Of a stretch of 64,000 nucleotides of DNA, positions 24,964-33,700 are shown in pieces. The notes beneath the pieces were generated by a model, which saw only the letters and a program-made list of their open reading frames with translations, was not told the origin of the DNA and searched no databases. The stretch comes from Streptomyces sp. TS71-3. GTDB taxonomy: Bacteria; Actinomycetota; Actinomycetes; Streptomycetales; Streptomycetaceae. The DNA lies in the NCBI RefSeq assembly GCF_018327685.1, contig NZ_BNEL01000001.1, positions 868,001 through 932,000 of the forward strand, in the 5' to 3' direction. A program made the position numbers and the translations under genes. Positions within the stretch are counted from its first letter, which is position 1. Each line of letters starts with the position of its first letter.

Positions 24964-25688
24964 GTGGTCAGCACTCCGATCTCCGGAATGGCGCCACTGC
25001 CGCCCTGCGCCACCCTGCGGGCGGTCAGGCCGGATTCACGGGCGAGACGGTCCACGTCGAAGGTGTGCCAGACGTAGCTGTCGCCGACCTCGCGCACGGT
25101 GCGTCCGGCGCGCAGCACCTTCCAGGTGGTGGCGAAGCGCATGGCGTCGCCGCCGGCCGGCTCGCCGCCGATCCACCACTCGTAGGTCTGCTCGCCGATG
25201 GTCTCCCGCAGCGACATCGCGGGCGGGATGGTGCGCGGGGCGCTGACGCCCATCAGCTCCACGATGATCCGGCCCCCGGGCGGCAGCCGATCGGCCAGCC
25301 GGCGCCACAGGGCGGTGCGTTCGGCCTGGCCGAGGTGCCCGGCCACGCCGAAGAGCACGACTGCGGAGATCCGCTCCGGCAGCGGCATGTCCTGGGCCGC
25401 GCCGTCGGTGACGGTGACCCGTCGCCGCAGCCCGGGATCGCGGGCGACCCGGGCCGTGAGCTGGGCGCGCATCACCGCGGACGGCTCGGCGGCGACGATC
25501 TCCGCGTCCGGCAGGGTCCCGGCGATCACCTCGGTGACCCGGCCGGTGCCCGCGCCGATCTCCAGGACAGGCCCGTGCCGGGTGTCCGCCCCGGCCAGGA
25601 CGCGGGCCAGCGGGGGGCCGCTGCTCGCGGTGTGGCGCACGGCGACCAGGTCGTAGAACTCGGCCGACGGCGTGTAGTAGTCGATCAT
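24960..25688 (-). CDS. SAM-dependent methyltransferase, paralog of the reductase-fused domain
   Basis: A 242-aa class I methyltransferase. Motif I is VLEIGAGTGRVTEVI, post-I is 'EIVAAEPSAVMRAQL', and later motifs are 'AVVLFGVAGHLGQAER' and 'LPPGGRIIVELMG'. It aligns along its whole length with the C-terminal half of the imine-reductase fusion at 27737-29590: both begin near YTPSAEF and both contain a YEWW motif, so one arose by duplication. It probably O-, N- or C-methylates the siderophore. The ATG at 25688 is chosen; a longer frame exists upstream. The thioesterase ends 37 bp before it, the only gap above 20 bp in the operon. Confidence 0.85.
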   Translation of the reverse strand: MIDYYTPSAEFYDLVAVRHTASSGPPLARVLAGADTRHGPVLEIGAGTGRVTEVIAGTLPDAEIVAAEPSAVMRAQLTARVARDPGLRRRVTVTDGAAQDMPLPERISAVVLFGVAGHLGQAERTALWRRLADRLPPGGRIIVELMGVSAPRTIPPAMSLRETIGEQTYEWWIGGEPAGGDAMRFATTWKVLRAGRTVREVGDSYVWHTFDVDRLARESGLTARRVAQGGSGAIPEIGVLTT

Positions 25689-25725
25689 TGCTGTCTCTTC
25701 TCGTTCGCACACAGCAGAGGGGGCG

Positions 25726-26535
25726 TCATGGCGTACTGGGCCAGGGCACGGCGACGGCCAGCGAGGGGTCCAGGCGGCGCAGGAGGGTGGCGATCACCCG
25801 GGCGCGCTGGGGACCGAGGTAGAAGTGGCCGCCGGAGAAGGTGTGCACGTGGGTGCGCCCGGTGGTGAGCGCGGCCCAGCCGCCGGTGCCGTCGCCGCCG
25901 TGCTCCCGGCCGGCCCGCAGGTCGCAGTCCGGGTCGCAGTCGCCGGTGAGGACGGTGATCGGGCAGTCCAGCGGGGGCCGGGAAAGGGGGCCCGGCCGGT
26001 ACGTCTCGATCAGCCGGTAGTCGCTGCGGACGTAGCCCAGCACGGCGGCCCGCAGGTCGGGATCGGCCAGCACCTCGGGCGGGGTGCCGCCCAGCCGGGC
26101 CAGCTCGGCGCCGAGTGCCTCGTCGCTCTGCCGGTGCACCGAGCCGGGCCGGGCCGTGCCCGGCGCTTCGCGGCCGGAGACGAAGAGCCGGCGCGGCGGC
26201 GCGCCGTGTCCGCGCAGCGCGTGGGCCAGCTCCCACGCGACGGCGGAGCCCATGCTGTGCCCGAAGAATGCGTACGGCCGGTCCAGCAGCGGGAGCAGAT
26301 CCTCCGTCACCGCGTGGACCAGGTCGTCCATGCGGTCGGCCATCGGGTCGGCCCAGCGGTCCTCGCGCCCCGGGTACTGCACGGCCAGCAGTTCCACGTC
26401 GGGTGGCAGGAGCGCGTCCCAGGTGCGGTAGAAGCCCGCGCCGCCTCCGGCGTGCGGCAGGCAGACCAGCCGCAGCCGGGCGGCGGGCCGCGGCTGCCAG
26501 CAGCGCAGCCAGGTACTCCGGCCGGCAACGCTCAC
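25726..26535 (-). CDS. Type II thioesterase
   Basis: A 269-aa alpha/beta hydrolase of the GrsT/YbtT family, which removes wrong or stalled acyl groups from carrier proteins. The nucleophile Ser lies in FFGHSMGSAVAWEL, the acid region is 'ITVLTGDCDPDC', and the catalytic His is in FSGGHFYLG. The N-terminal 'RLVCLPHAGGGAGFYRTW' is diagnostic. The GTG start overlaps the P450 stop (GTGA). It is separate from the releasing thioesterase domain at the end of NRPS2. Confidence 0.9.
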   Translation of the reverse strand: MSVAGRSTWLRCWQPRPAARLRLVCLPHAGGGAGFYRTWDALLPPDVELLAVQYPGREDRWADPMADRMDDLVHAVTEDLLPLLDRPYAFFGHSMGSAVAWELAHALRGHGAPPRRLFVSGREAPGTARPGSVHRQSDEALGAELARLGGTPPEVLADPDLRAAVLGYVRSDYRLIETYRPGPLSRPPLDCPITVLTGDCDPDCDLRAGREHGGDGTGGWAALTTGRTHVHTFSGGHFYLGPQRARVIATLLRRLDPSLAVAVPWPSTP

Positions 26536-27740
26536 CAGATCACCGGCATCCGCTCGACGCCGTAGGTGTGGGCGTCCGGCATGAACTCGATCTCCTCGAC
26601 CCCGGTGGCCAGGCGCAGTGTGGGCACCCGGCGCAGCAGGGTCTCAAGGGCCACTTCCAGTTCGAGGCGGGCCACGTTCTGGCCGATGCACTGGTGGGGG
26701 CCGTGCCCGAAGGCGAGGTGCCGGTTGGGGGTGCGGTGGATGTCGATGTGCTCCGGCTCGGGGAAGACCTCCGGGTCGTGGTTGGCGGCGGCCAGCAGTC
26801 CGATGGCGCCGTGCCCGGAGGGGAGAGTGCCGCTCGGCAGTTCGATGTCGGCGGTGGCCACCCGGGCGGGCAGCGCGTCGGACACCGAGGTCACCCGCAG
26901 GAACTCCTCGATCGCCTGCGGGAGGAGCGCCGGTTGTGCACGCAGTTCCTCGGCCAGTTCGGGCCGCTGGAGGAGATGGAGGGTGGACAGGGCGATCATG
27001 GCGGTGGTGCTCACCCTCCCGCCGTTGATGGTGATCCCGAGGACGGAGAGCAGTTCCTGGTGGGTCATGTGCCCGGGGACGAGCTGCTCGGTGACGAGCT
27101 GGGAGATGAGGTCGTCCGCGGGCTGCTCGCGGCGCAGCTCGATGATCTTCGAAAGCAGCTCGAAAAGGCCGCCGAGCGCCGCCCGCACCTCGTCCTCGGT
27201 GCTGGTGCGGGAGCCGGAGATCCGGGTGACGTCGCGGAAGAACTCGACGTTCTCCCCCGGTATGCCGAGCAGGGCGCAGATCACCGAGGTGGAGAAGGCG
27301 TTGGCGTAGTGGGTGATGAAGCAGACCGGTCCTGGCAGTGCCAGCATGTCGTCGATCAGCTCGTCCGCGATGGCCTGCACGGCGGGGCGCAGGGCGCGCG
27401 CCTTGCGCAGGGTGAACTCCGGCTGGAGCATCTTCCGGTAGCGGGTGTGGTCGGGTGCGTCGGTGCGCAGGAACGGCCGGAGCTGGGCGGCCACTTGGCG
27501 CTCGGCCTCGCTGAACGCCGGGAATTCGGCGTGCCGGGCCTCGGCGCTCACCCGGGGGTCGGCGAGCAGTGCCCGCACGTCCTCGTAGCGGGTGGCGAGC
27601 CAGGCGCCGCGGCCGGTCGGCATGGTGACGCGGGCGAGTGGCTGCTCGCGGCGCAGCCGTGCGTACTCCTCGGGCGGTGCGAAGGGGCAGCCGCGGCGCA
27701 TGGGGAAGGCGGGCGGTGCGGCGGGTTCCGGTGCGGTCAT
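26532..27740 (-). CDS. Cytochrome P450 (CYP105N-like, coelibactin type)
   Basis: A 402-aa soluble P450. The heme-binding loop is FGHGPHQCIGQNVAR with the ligand Cys, the K-helix E-x-x-R is in IEEFLRVTSVSD, and the I-helix reads GITINGGRVSTTAM. The usual acid-alcohol pair (A/G-G-x-D/E-T) is not kept: the acid position is Val and the Thr position is Ser, so oxygen activation may differ or depend on substrate. In S. coelicolor the gene in this position encodes CYP105N1, assigned to coelibactin (from memory). No ferredoxin gene is adjacent. The ATG at 27740 overlaps the upstream stop. Confidence 0.9.
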   Translation of the reverse strand: MTAPEPAAPPAFPMRRGCPFAPPEEYARLRREQPLARVTMPTGRGAWLATRYEDVRALLADPRVSAEARHAEFPAFSEAERQVAAQLRPFLRTDAPDHTRYRKMLQPEFTLRKARALRPAVQAIADELIDDMLALPGPVCFITHYANAFSTSVICALLGIPGENVEFFRDVTRISGSRTSTEDEVRAALGGLFELLSKIIELRREQPADDLISQLVTEQLVPGHMTHQELLSVLGITINGGRVSTTAMIALSTLHLLQRPELAEELRAQPALLPQAIEEFLRVTSVSDALPARVATADIELPSGTLPSGHGAIGLLAAANHDPEVFPEPEHIDIHRTPNRHLAFGHGPHQCIGQNVARLELEVALETLLRRVPTLRLATGVEEIEFMPDAHTYGVERMPVIW

Positions 27741-29590
27741 CGAAGATCCTCGGTGGGACGGGGGAGGGACAGGGGTTCGCGGCTGAGCACCGCGAGAGGC
27801 GGGGCGCCCGGCCGCACCGGCATCGGCCGGACAAGGAGGCCGGACTCCTCGGCGAGGGTGTCGAGGCCGAACGGCTCCCAGAGGTAGGCGTCGTGCACCT
27901 CGCGCAGCGGCGCGGGTGACGCCTCCTCGTAGATGCGCCAGGTGCTGCGCAGCCGCATCGCGCCGGCGCCTTCCGGCACACCGGAGAACCACCACTCGTA
28001 GCGGTGGCGGCCCGCGGTGGCCGTGGCCAGCCGGCTGGGCGGGAGTTCGGCGGGGGCGTCGAGCTGCATCAGCTCGACCACGATCCGGCCGCCCGGAGCG
28101 AGCCGGGCCAGCAGCCGGGACCACAGGCGGCGGCGCTGCCCGGCATCGAGGTGGCCGAGCACTCCGCAGAGGACGGCCGCGCTGATCCGGTCGGGCAGTT
28201 CGAGGTCCGGTGCGGCACTGTCGGTGACGGTGACGCGCGGGCGCAGGTCCGGATCGCCGAAGACGCGGCTGGTGAGCACCGCGCGCATGCCGACCGCCGG
28301 TTCGGCCGCCAGGATCGCGGCCCCGGGCAGGGCGCGGGCGACCGCCTCGGTGACGAGGCCGGTGCCCGCACCGATGTCCACGACGGTGCCGGTGCCGGTG
28401 TCGAGCCCGCCCAGAGCGGCGGCCACGGCCGGCGCGCTGGAGGTGGCGACGTGCTCGGCGGCCACCAGGTCGAAGAACTCGGCCGAGGGCGTGTAAGCCA
28501 CCGGTGCGGGCTGCTCGCTCGGTGCGTCGAAGAGCTCCTCCGCGGGCAGCGGGCGCGGCCGGGGCGGCCGTACCACCGTGGGCGGGCCCAGACGGGTGGC
28601 CAGCTCCGACCAGATGCGGCACACCGCGAGGTCGTACTGCGGTCCCGCGGTGCCGGGTCCGCCGCCGAGGACGGCGTCCCGCATCCCGTCCACTGCACGG
28701 CCGATGGCATCCGGCCACATCTCGTCGAAGACCTGGCGGAAGGTGCCGGGTTCGCCGATCACGGACGTGGTGGGCAGGCCGAAGGAAGCCGTGCCCGGAC
28801 CGTCCAGCACGAGGCGGTGGTCCGCGTCCCGCTCGGCGTGCAGGCGCGGGCTCCACAGCACGGGGCCGTGGGTGTCGGCGAGGGTGAGTACCCCGCCCTC
28901 GGTGCCGAGCGCGATCCGGTGCCAGTGCAGCGCGTGGTTGTCCCGGTCGGCGGGGTCGAGCTGGTGGTGCACCCGCAGGGTCAGCGGCACGCCGCCGATC
29001 ACGCCGTGGAGGGTCCGGAAGGGGGCCGGGCCGGATCCGTCGACGAGCGGCGCCGGGTCGGCGAACCGCCAGGGCCGCAGCGTGCCCAGCGCCCGGCCGA
29101 GGATGTCCACCAGCGGCATCATCAGGTGCACGGGGGTGGCCGCGTCGACGAAGAGCGGTTGCTGACGCTCCGCCAGCCTCCTGGCCGCTGTGACGAACCG
29201 CCGTACCGGGGCGAGGTGCGGGTAATGGGTGTTGATCCGGTAGTGCAGTTTCTGCCTGCGTGCCTCGCGGACGCAGGCGGTCAGCTCGTCCAGGTGCAGC
29301 GGGTGCTCCTGGAGGACGTGGACACCGCGGGCCAGCAGGTCGAGGGCGAGCTCGGCGCCGGTGCCGCCGGAGATCGCCGAGCCGACGGCGACGCACGCCA
29401 GGTCGACGCCGTCCTCGGGCGGGCTGGTGTGCAGGGGCACGCCGAGCTTGTCCGCGTAGGCGCGGGAGGCGTCGGAGCCGCGGGCCAGCAGGCCGACCAG
29501 TTCGTACCCCTCGCGCTCGCGCACGGCCTCGGCGTAGAACCGGCCGAAGTTGGTGCCGCAGACCAGCACCCGCAGCGGGGGACCGCTCAC
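27737..29590 (-). CDS. Thiazolinyl imine reductase fused to a methyltransferase
   Basis: A 617-aa two-domain enzyme. Residues 1 to about 345 form a Gfo/Idh-type NADPH reductase of the Irp3/PchG family: N-terminal 'VLVCGTNFGRFYAEAV', and EHPLH near 95-99 in place of the E-K-P of sugar dehydrogenases, as in thiazolinyl imine reductases. It should reduce one thiazoline of the tethered intermediate to thiazolidine. Residues about 365-617 are a class I methyltransferase (motif I VVDIGAGTGLVTEAV at about 403), homologous to the free methyltransferase at 24960-25688. A Pro/Arg-rich linker (about 338-362) joins them. Coupling reduction to methylation on one chain suggests N-methylation of the new thiazolidine (inference). 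The GTG start overlaps the previous stop. Confidence 0.85.
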   Translation of the reverse strand: MSGPPLRVLVCGTNFGRFYAEAVREREGYELVGLLARGSDASRAYADKLGVPLHTSPPEDGVDLACVAVGSAISGGTGAELALDLLARGVHVLQEHPLHLDELTACVREARRQKLHYRINTHYPHLAPVRRFVTAARRLAERQQPLFVDAATPVHLMMPLVDILGRALGTLRPWRFADPAPLVDGSGPAPFRTLHGVIGGVPLTLRVHHQLDPADRDNHALHWHRIALGTEGGVLTLADTHGPVLWSPRLHAERDADHRLVLDGPGTASFGLPTTSVIGEPGTFRQVFDEMWPDAIGRAVDGMRDAVLGGGPGTAGPQYDLAVCRIWSELATRLGPPTVVRPPRPRPLPAEELFDAPSEQPAPVAYTPSAEFFDLVAAEHVATSSAPAVAAALGGLDTGTGTVVDIGAGTGLVTEAVARALPGAAILAAEPAVGMRAVLTSRVFGDPDLRPRVTVTDSAAPDLELPDRISAAVLCGVLGHLDAGQRRRLWSRLLARLAPGGRIVVELMQLDAPAELPPSRLATATAGRHRYEWWFSGVPEGAGAMRLRSTWRIYEEASPAPLREVHDAYLWEPFGLDTLAEESGLLVRPMPVRPGAPPLAVLSREPLSLPRPTEDLR

Positions 29591-30732
29591 AGGGCGCCCT
29601 CCTCGACCAGTGCGGGCTCCGCGTCCCCGCTCACCTCGAAGCGCTCCACCGTCTCGTCCGCCCGCAGCCGGGCCGCCACCTCGGCCGGGTCGAGCACGTC
29701 GCACGCGAAGTGGACGCCCGGCGGCACGGTCCGGCGCACCACCGCGTCCGCGGCCAGCGCCCCGACCAGGGCCGTGAGCCGGTAGCTGCTGGACGCCCGC
29801 AGCGAGAGCCGCCGGACACCGGACGAGCCGTCCGCGGTGAGGGTGAAGTCCATGACGTAGTAGGGAGTGCGGCCGGCCAGGTCGAGACGCGCGGCCAGCA
29901 TCATCTCCTCGACGAGGGCCGTCCGATCCGCCTCGTGCACGTGCTGCGCCAGGCGGCCGGGCAGCTCGCCGAACAGCGTCCGCACCCGCGGGCCCGGGTG
30001 GGTGTTGAACCAGTCGGCCCGGTCCAGGCCGAGGTGTGCGGCGAGCCGCTCCGCCTCGCTGCTGAGGTAGGGCTGAAGGGCGGCGCGGTCCGGGAAGCCG
30101 GGGGCCTCGGTGTCCTCCACGATGCGCAGGGCGCGGGACTGCCTGCGGCCGTTCCGCCAGGCGGCCAGCGACTCGCCGTACGCGTCGCCGCCCCCGCCGC
30201 CGGTGATGACGGAGAGCATGACGTCCTCGGCCACGGTGGGCGTGCAGGGCTCCAGGCCCCCGCTGTAGGCGGTCAGGGCCCGCGGGCTGCCGGGGCCCTG
30301 AGCGGCCAGCCAGCGCGGCAGGATGCCGGAGAGGCCGGGCAGCGTGCCCGCGGAGAGCACGACGCTGTGCTTCCCGGCGTCCGGCGCGTCCTGTCGGGCC
30401 AGGTCCTCCCAGGCCGGCTCGTATCCGCCGACGTCCACGCAGTGCGCGCCGGCGGTGAGCGCGGCGGCGGGCACGGTGGCCCGCAGTTCGTAGGCGGGGC
30501 CGACGCAGTTGAGGACGAGATCGCAGGAGGAGGCGAACATCGCCAGACTGGCCGGGTCGCGTACATCGACGCGGACCGCGAGCCCGGAGCCCGGCGCCAG
30601 CTCGCGTAGTGCCTCCGGCCGGCGGGCGCCCAGCAGCAGCCCGCGGTGACCCAGTTGCCGCAGTGCGCGCACGGCCTCGCGGCCGACGGCGCCCGAGGCG
30701 CCGAGGACACCGATGCCCGCCCGGCCGGTCAT
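29587..30732 (-). CDS. Saccharopine-dehydrogenase-like NAD(P) oxidoreductase of the cluster
   Basis: A 381-aa protein. An N-terminal Rossmann fold is visible with IGVLGASGAVGREAV, then 'CDLVLNCVGPAYELRATV' and 'AHCVDVGGYEPAWEDL', the saccharopine-dehydrogenase NADP-domain pattern. The C-terminal half lacks clear motifs. The equivalent gene occupies the same place in the coelibactin cluster (recalled), but its reaction is unknown; a second imine or ketone reduction is the simplest guess. The ATG at 30732 overlaps the NRPS2 stop by 4 bp, so it is translated with the assembly line. Confidence 0.75.
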   Translation of the reverse strand: MTGRAGIGVLGASGAVGREAVRALRQLGHRGLLLGARRPEALRELAPGSGLAVRVDVRDPASLAMFASSCDLVLNCVGPAYELRATVPAAALTAGAHCVDVGGYEPAWEDLARQDAPDAGKHSVVLSAGTLPGLSGILPRWLAAQGPGSPRALTAYSGGLEPCTPTVAEDVMLSVITGGGGGDAYGESLAAWRNGRRQSRALRIVEDTEAPGFPDRAALQPYLSSEAERLAAHLGLDRADWFNTHPGPRVRTLFGELPGRLAQHVHEADRTALVEEMMLAARLDLAGRTPYYVMDFTLTADGSSGVRRLSLRASSSYRLTALVGALAADAVVRRTVPPGVHFACDVLDPAEVAARLRADETVERFEVSGDAEPALVEEGAL

Positions 30733-33700
30733 CGGGTCACCGCCCCGCCGGTCAGGCGGTCCAGCAGCGCCAGCAGCCCCGGAGCGTGCTCGACGGACAT
30801 GCAGCTGAAATGGTCGCCCGGGATGTCGAGGATGCGCAGCTCGCCGAGGACCAGGTCCTCCCAGTAGCGGGTGACCGCCTCCTTGCTGCCCGGGAAGGGG
30901 TACGCACCGCCGTGGCGCAGGAAGGTGATGTCGCCGGCGTACGGCTCCGCGTCGTAGCGGGTGATGGCGAAGACGCTCTGCCGGAAGGCACGGAAGAGCC
31001 GGGTCATGTGCTCGGGGGTGTAGGTGCCGGCCGGGCCGGGGACCGCCTCGCACATGCGCAGGATGCGGGTGGCGCGCGGCACCGCGGCCAGTGCCGAGAA
31101 GGAGTCGGCCACGTCGGCGAGTGAGCCGTCCAGCGCGGCGATCGAGCCGTCGGGGAGCAGATCGGGCGTCTTCTCCAGCGCGGCCTCCGCGGCGGCGGCC
31201 ACCCGCAGTTCGTCGGCGGGGAAGCCCAGGTCGGCGGGGGCGATGCCCATCATGACCGCGAAGGAGTACTCCGTGATCAGCTCGTCCTCCAGGCGGAACC
31301 GCGGGCTGTGGCTGCTGATCACGGTGAGGTCTGCCACCTCGGCGCCGGACTCGGCGAGGTTGCGTGCGACCTCGGTGGCGATCAGGCCGCCCAGGCAGTA
31401 GCCGACCACGTGGAAGGTGCGGCAGCCTCCAGCGAGGAGCTCCTTGGCGTAGCCGGCGGCCAGTTGCTCGATCTGGCCGTCCGGCGAGTCGGCCAGGAAG
31501 CCCGCCGGGTCCGGCAGTTCCAGGCCCACGACGGTGGCGGTGCCGCGCGAGCGCCGCCGGAGCTCGGTGACCAGGCCCCGGTAGGGCATGATCGTGCCGG
31601 TCCCGGCGTGCACGAGGACGGTGGTGGGCTCCTCGGGAGAGCCGCTGCCATGCAGGTGCACCACCGGATTGCCCGGCGCCGCCGTGGGTGCCACGGGCTC
31701 CCCGGCGACCTCGCGGAGGAACGCCGCAAGACCCGCGACCGTGGGCTGCCGCAGCAGGTGCCGCAGCACGACCTCCCACTCCAGACCGGCGGCCTGCGGC
31801 ACGTGCTCGCGTAGCTGCCCCACCATGCGTGCGACCAGCAGCGAGTCGCCGCCGAGCGCGAAGAAGTCGTCCTGGCGGCCCACGCGCACCACGCCCAGCA
31901 GGCGCGACCACAGGTCGGCGAGCTCCCGTTCGAGATCGTCCAGGGGCTGCTCCGCCCCGGAGCCGGGTTGCTCGGCGGCCCGGTCGGCCTCGCCGGGCAG
32001 CCAGGAGGCCAGCCGGCCCCGGTCGGTCTTGCCGTTGGCGGTGCGCGGCAGGGCGTCCACGATCTGCCACACCGAGGGCACCATGTACTCGGGCAGCCTG
32101 TTCGCCGCCGCCCGGGCGAGCTCGCCCACGGTCAGCGGAGCCCGGTCGGTCTTCACCCGGGCCAGCACCAGCTCCTGACCGGTGGCCGCCAGTGGGTCGC
32201 CGGGCTCGGGCAGCACGGCCACCCCGGTGGCGCCGTGCCGGTCGAGCAGCTCGGTCCACTGGGCGCGGGTGAGGAACGACTGCCCCGCGGCCGTCCGCAG
32301 GTCCGTCCACTCGCGCCCGGCGACCTCCAGGAACTCCATCGACACCTGGAGCGGGTAGTGGTCGTCCCGGGTGTTCTCGACGAAGAGCAGATGGCCCCCG
32401 GGTACCAGGAGTTCGCGCAACCTGCGCACCGCCGCGTCCGTGTCGGCGGTGGCGTGCAGCGTGTTGGCGCACACCACCACGTCGTAGGAGTTGGGCAGGA
32501 AGCCCTGCTCCCGCGGCTCGGAGTCGATGTCCAGGCGGCGGCAGCGGATCCACGGCTGGTCGGCGTAGCGCTCGCCGGCCTCTTGGAGGAAGAAGGGCGA
32601 GGCATCCGTGAAGGTGTACTCCACGCCGAACTCCGCCAGACCAGCCACGAGCTCGTCGGTGGTGCCGCCGACTCCGCCGCCGACCTCCAGCACCCGCAGC
32701 CGCTCCTCGCCGAGGTGGGCGCCGGCGATCTCCCGGAGGGCGGCGGCGAGCGCCTGGTTGAGGTGACGGATGGCGAGGTTGTCGCGGTAGGCGGCGTCGG
32801 CGGCGTCCAGCGCGGCGCCGGGGAAGAGCAGCGCCCGGATGTCGGCCTCGCCCGAGACGAGTTCCGGCAGCCGGTCGGCGCAGGTGCGCATCACCTCAAG
32901 CAGCCGCGAGGACCAGCCGACCTCGCGCTCCAGCTCGGCGGCCCGCTCCCAGGCCGCCGCCCCGTCCCCGGTGTCCGGCAGGCGCAGCCCCCGGTACGCG
33001 TCCGCCGCCGGGTCGTGGTCCAGCCGGCCCTCGGCGACCAGGGCGCGCAACCAGCGGCGGACCATGTGCCGGTGGCGGGGGGTGGCGCGCAGCGCGGCAC
33101 AGACCTGCTCGGCGGTCCGCGGGCCCGCGTCCGCGAAGGCGGGCTCCAGCGCGCTCGCCATCGCGTTCAGCGCGGCTTCGTCCAGGACCCGCAGGAACGT
33201 GGCCAGCCGCTCGGCGTCCACATGCTCCGAGGCGGTGCGCACGGCCTCGGCGGCGGCCCCGTACACGGCCTCCGCGATGCGCGCGCCGTCGGCAGCGGGG
33301 GTCACCCGGGCCGGTTCCACGAAAGCGGCCAGGCGGCGTCCGCCGGAGGCCGAGTCGTCCACCACCACCGCCCCGGCGGCCACGGACGGGTGGGCCTGTA
33401 CGGCGGTCTCCACCTCGGCCAGTTCGATCCGGTAGCCGCGGATCTTCACCTGGGCGTCCCGGCGGCCGAGGAACTCGATGTCGCCGCCGGGCAGGTGGCG
33501 GCCGAAGTCGCCGGTGCGGTAGAGCCGTTCGCCGGTCTCCGGGTGGGTGATGAACCGCTCGGCGGTGCGCTCCGGGTCCCCGAGGTAGCCGAGGGCGACG
33601 CCCGCGCCGCCGATGCAGAGCTCACCGGGCACCCAGTCCGGCCGCGGCAGCAGAGCCTGGTCGAGGACGTGGAAGGTCTGGTTGGTCAGCGGGCGGCCGT

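Noticed and set aside
26532..29396. A 954-aa P450 fusion protein reading upstream of 27740
   Set aside because: The part before MTAPEPAAPP is shadow of the reductase-methyltransferase gene in another frame; the ATG at 27740 overlaps that gene's stop, as elsewhere in the operon.
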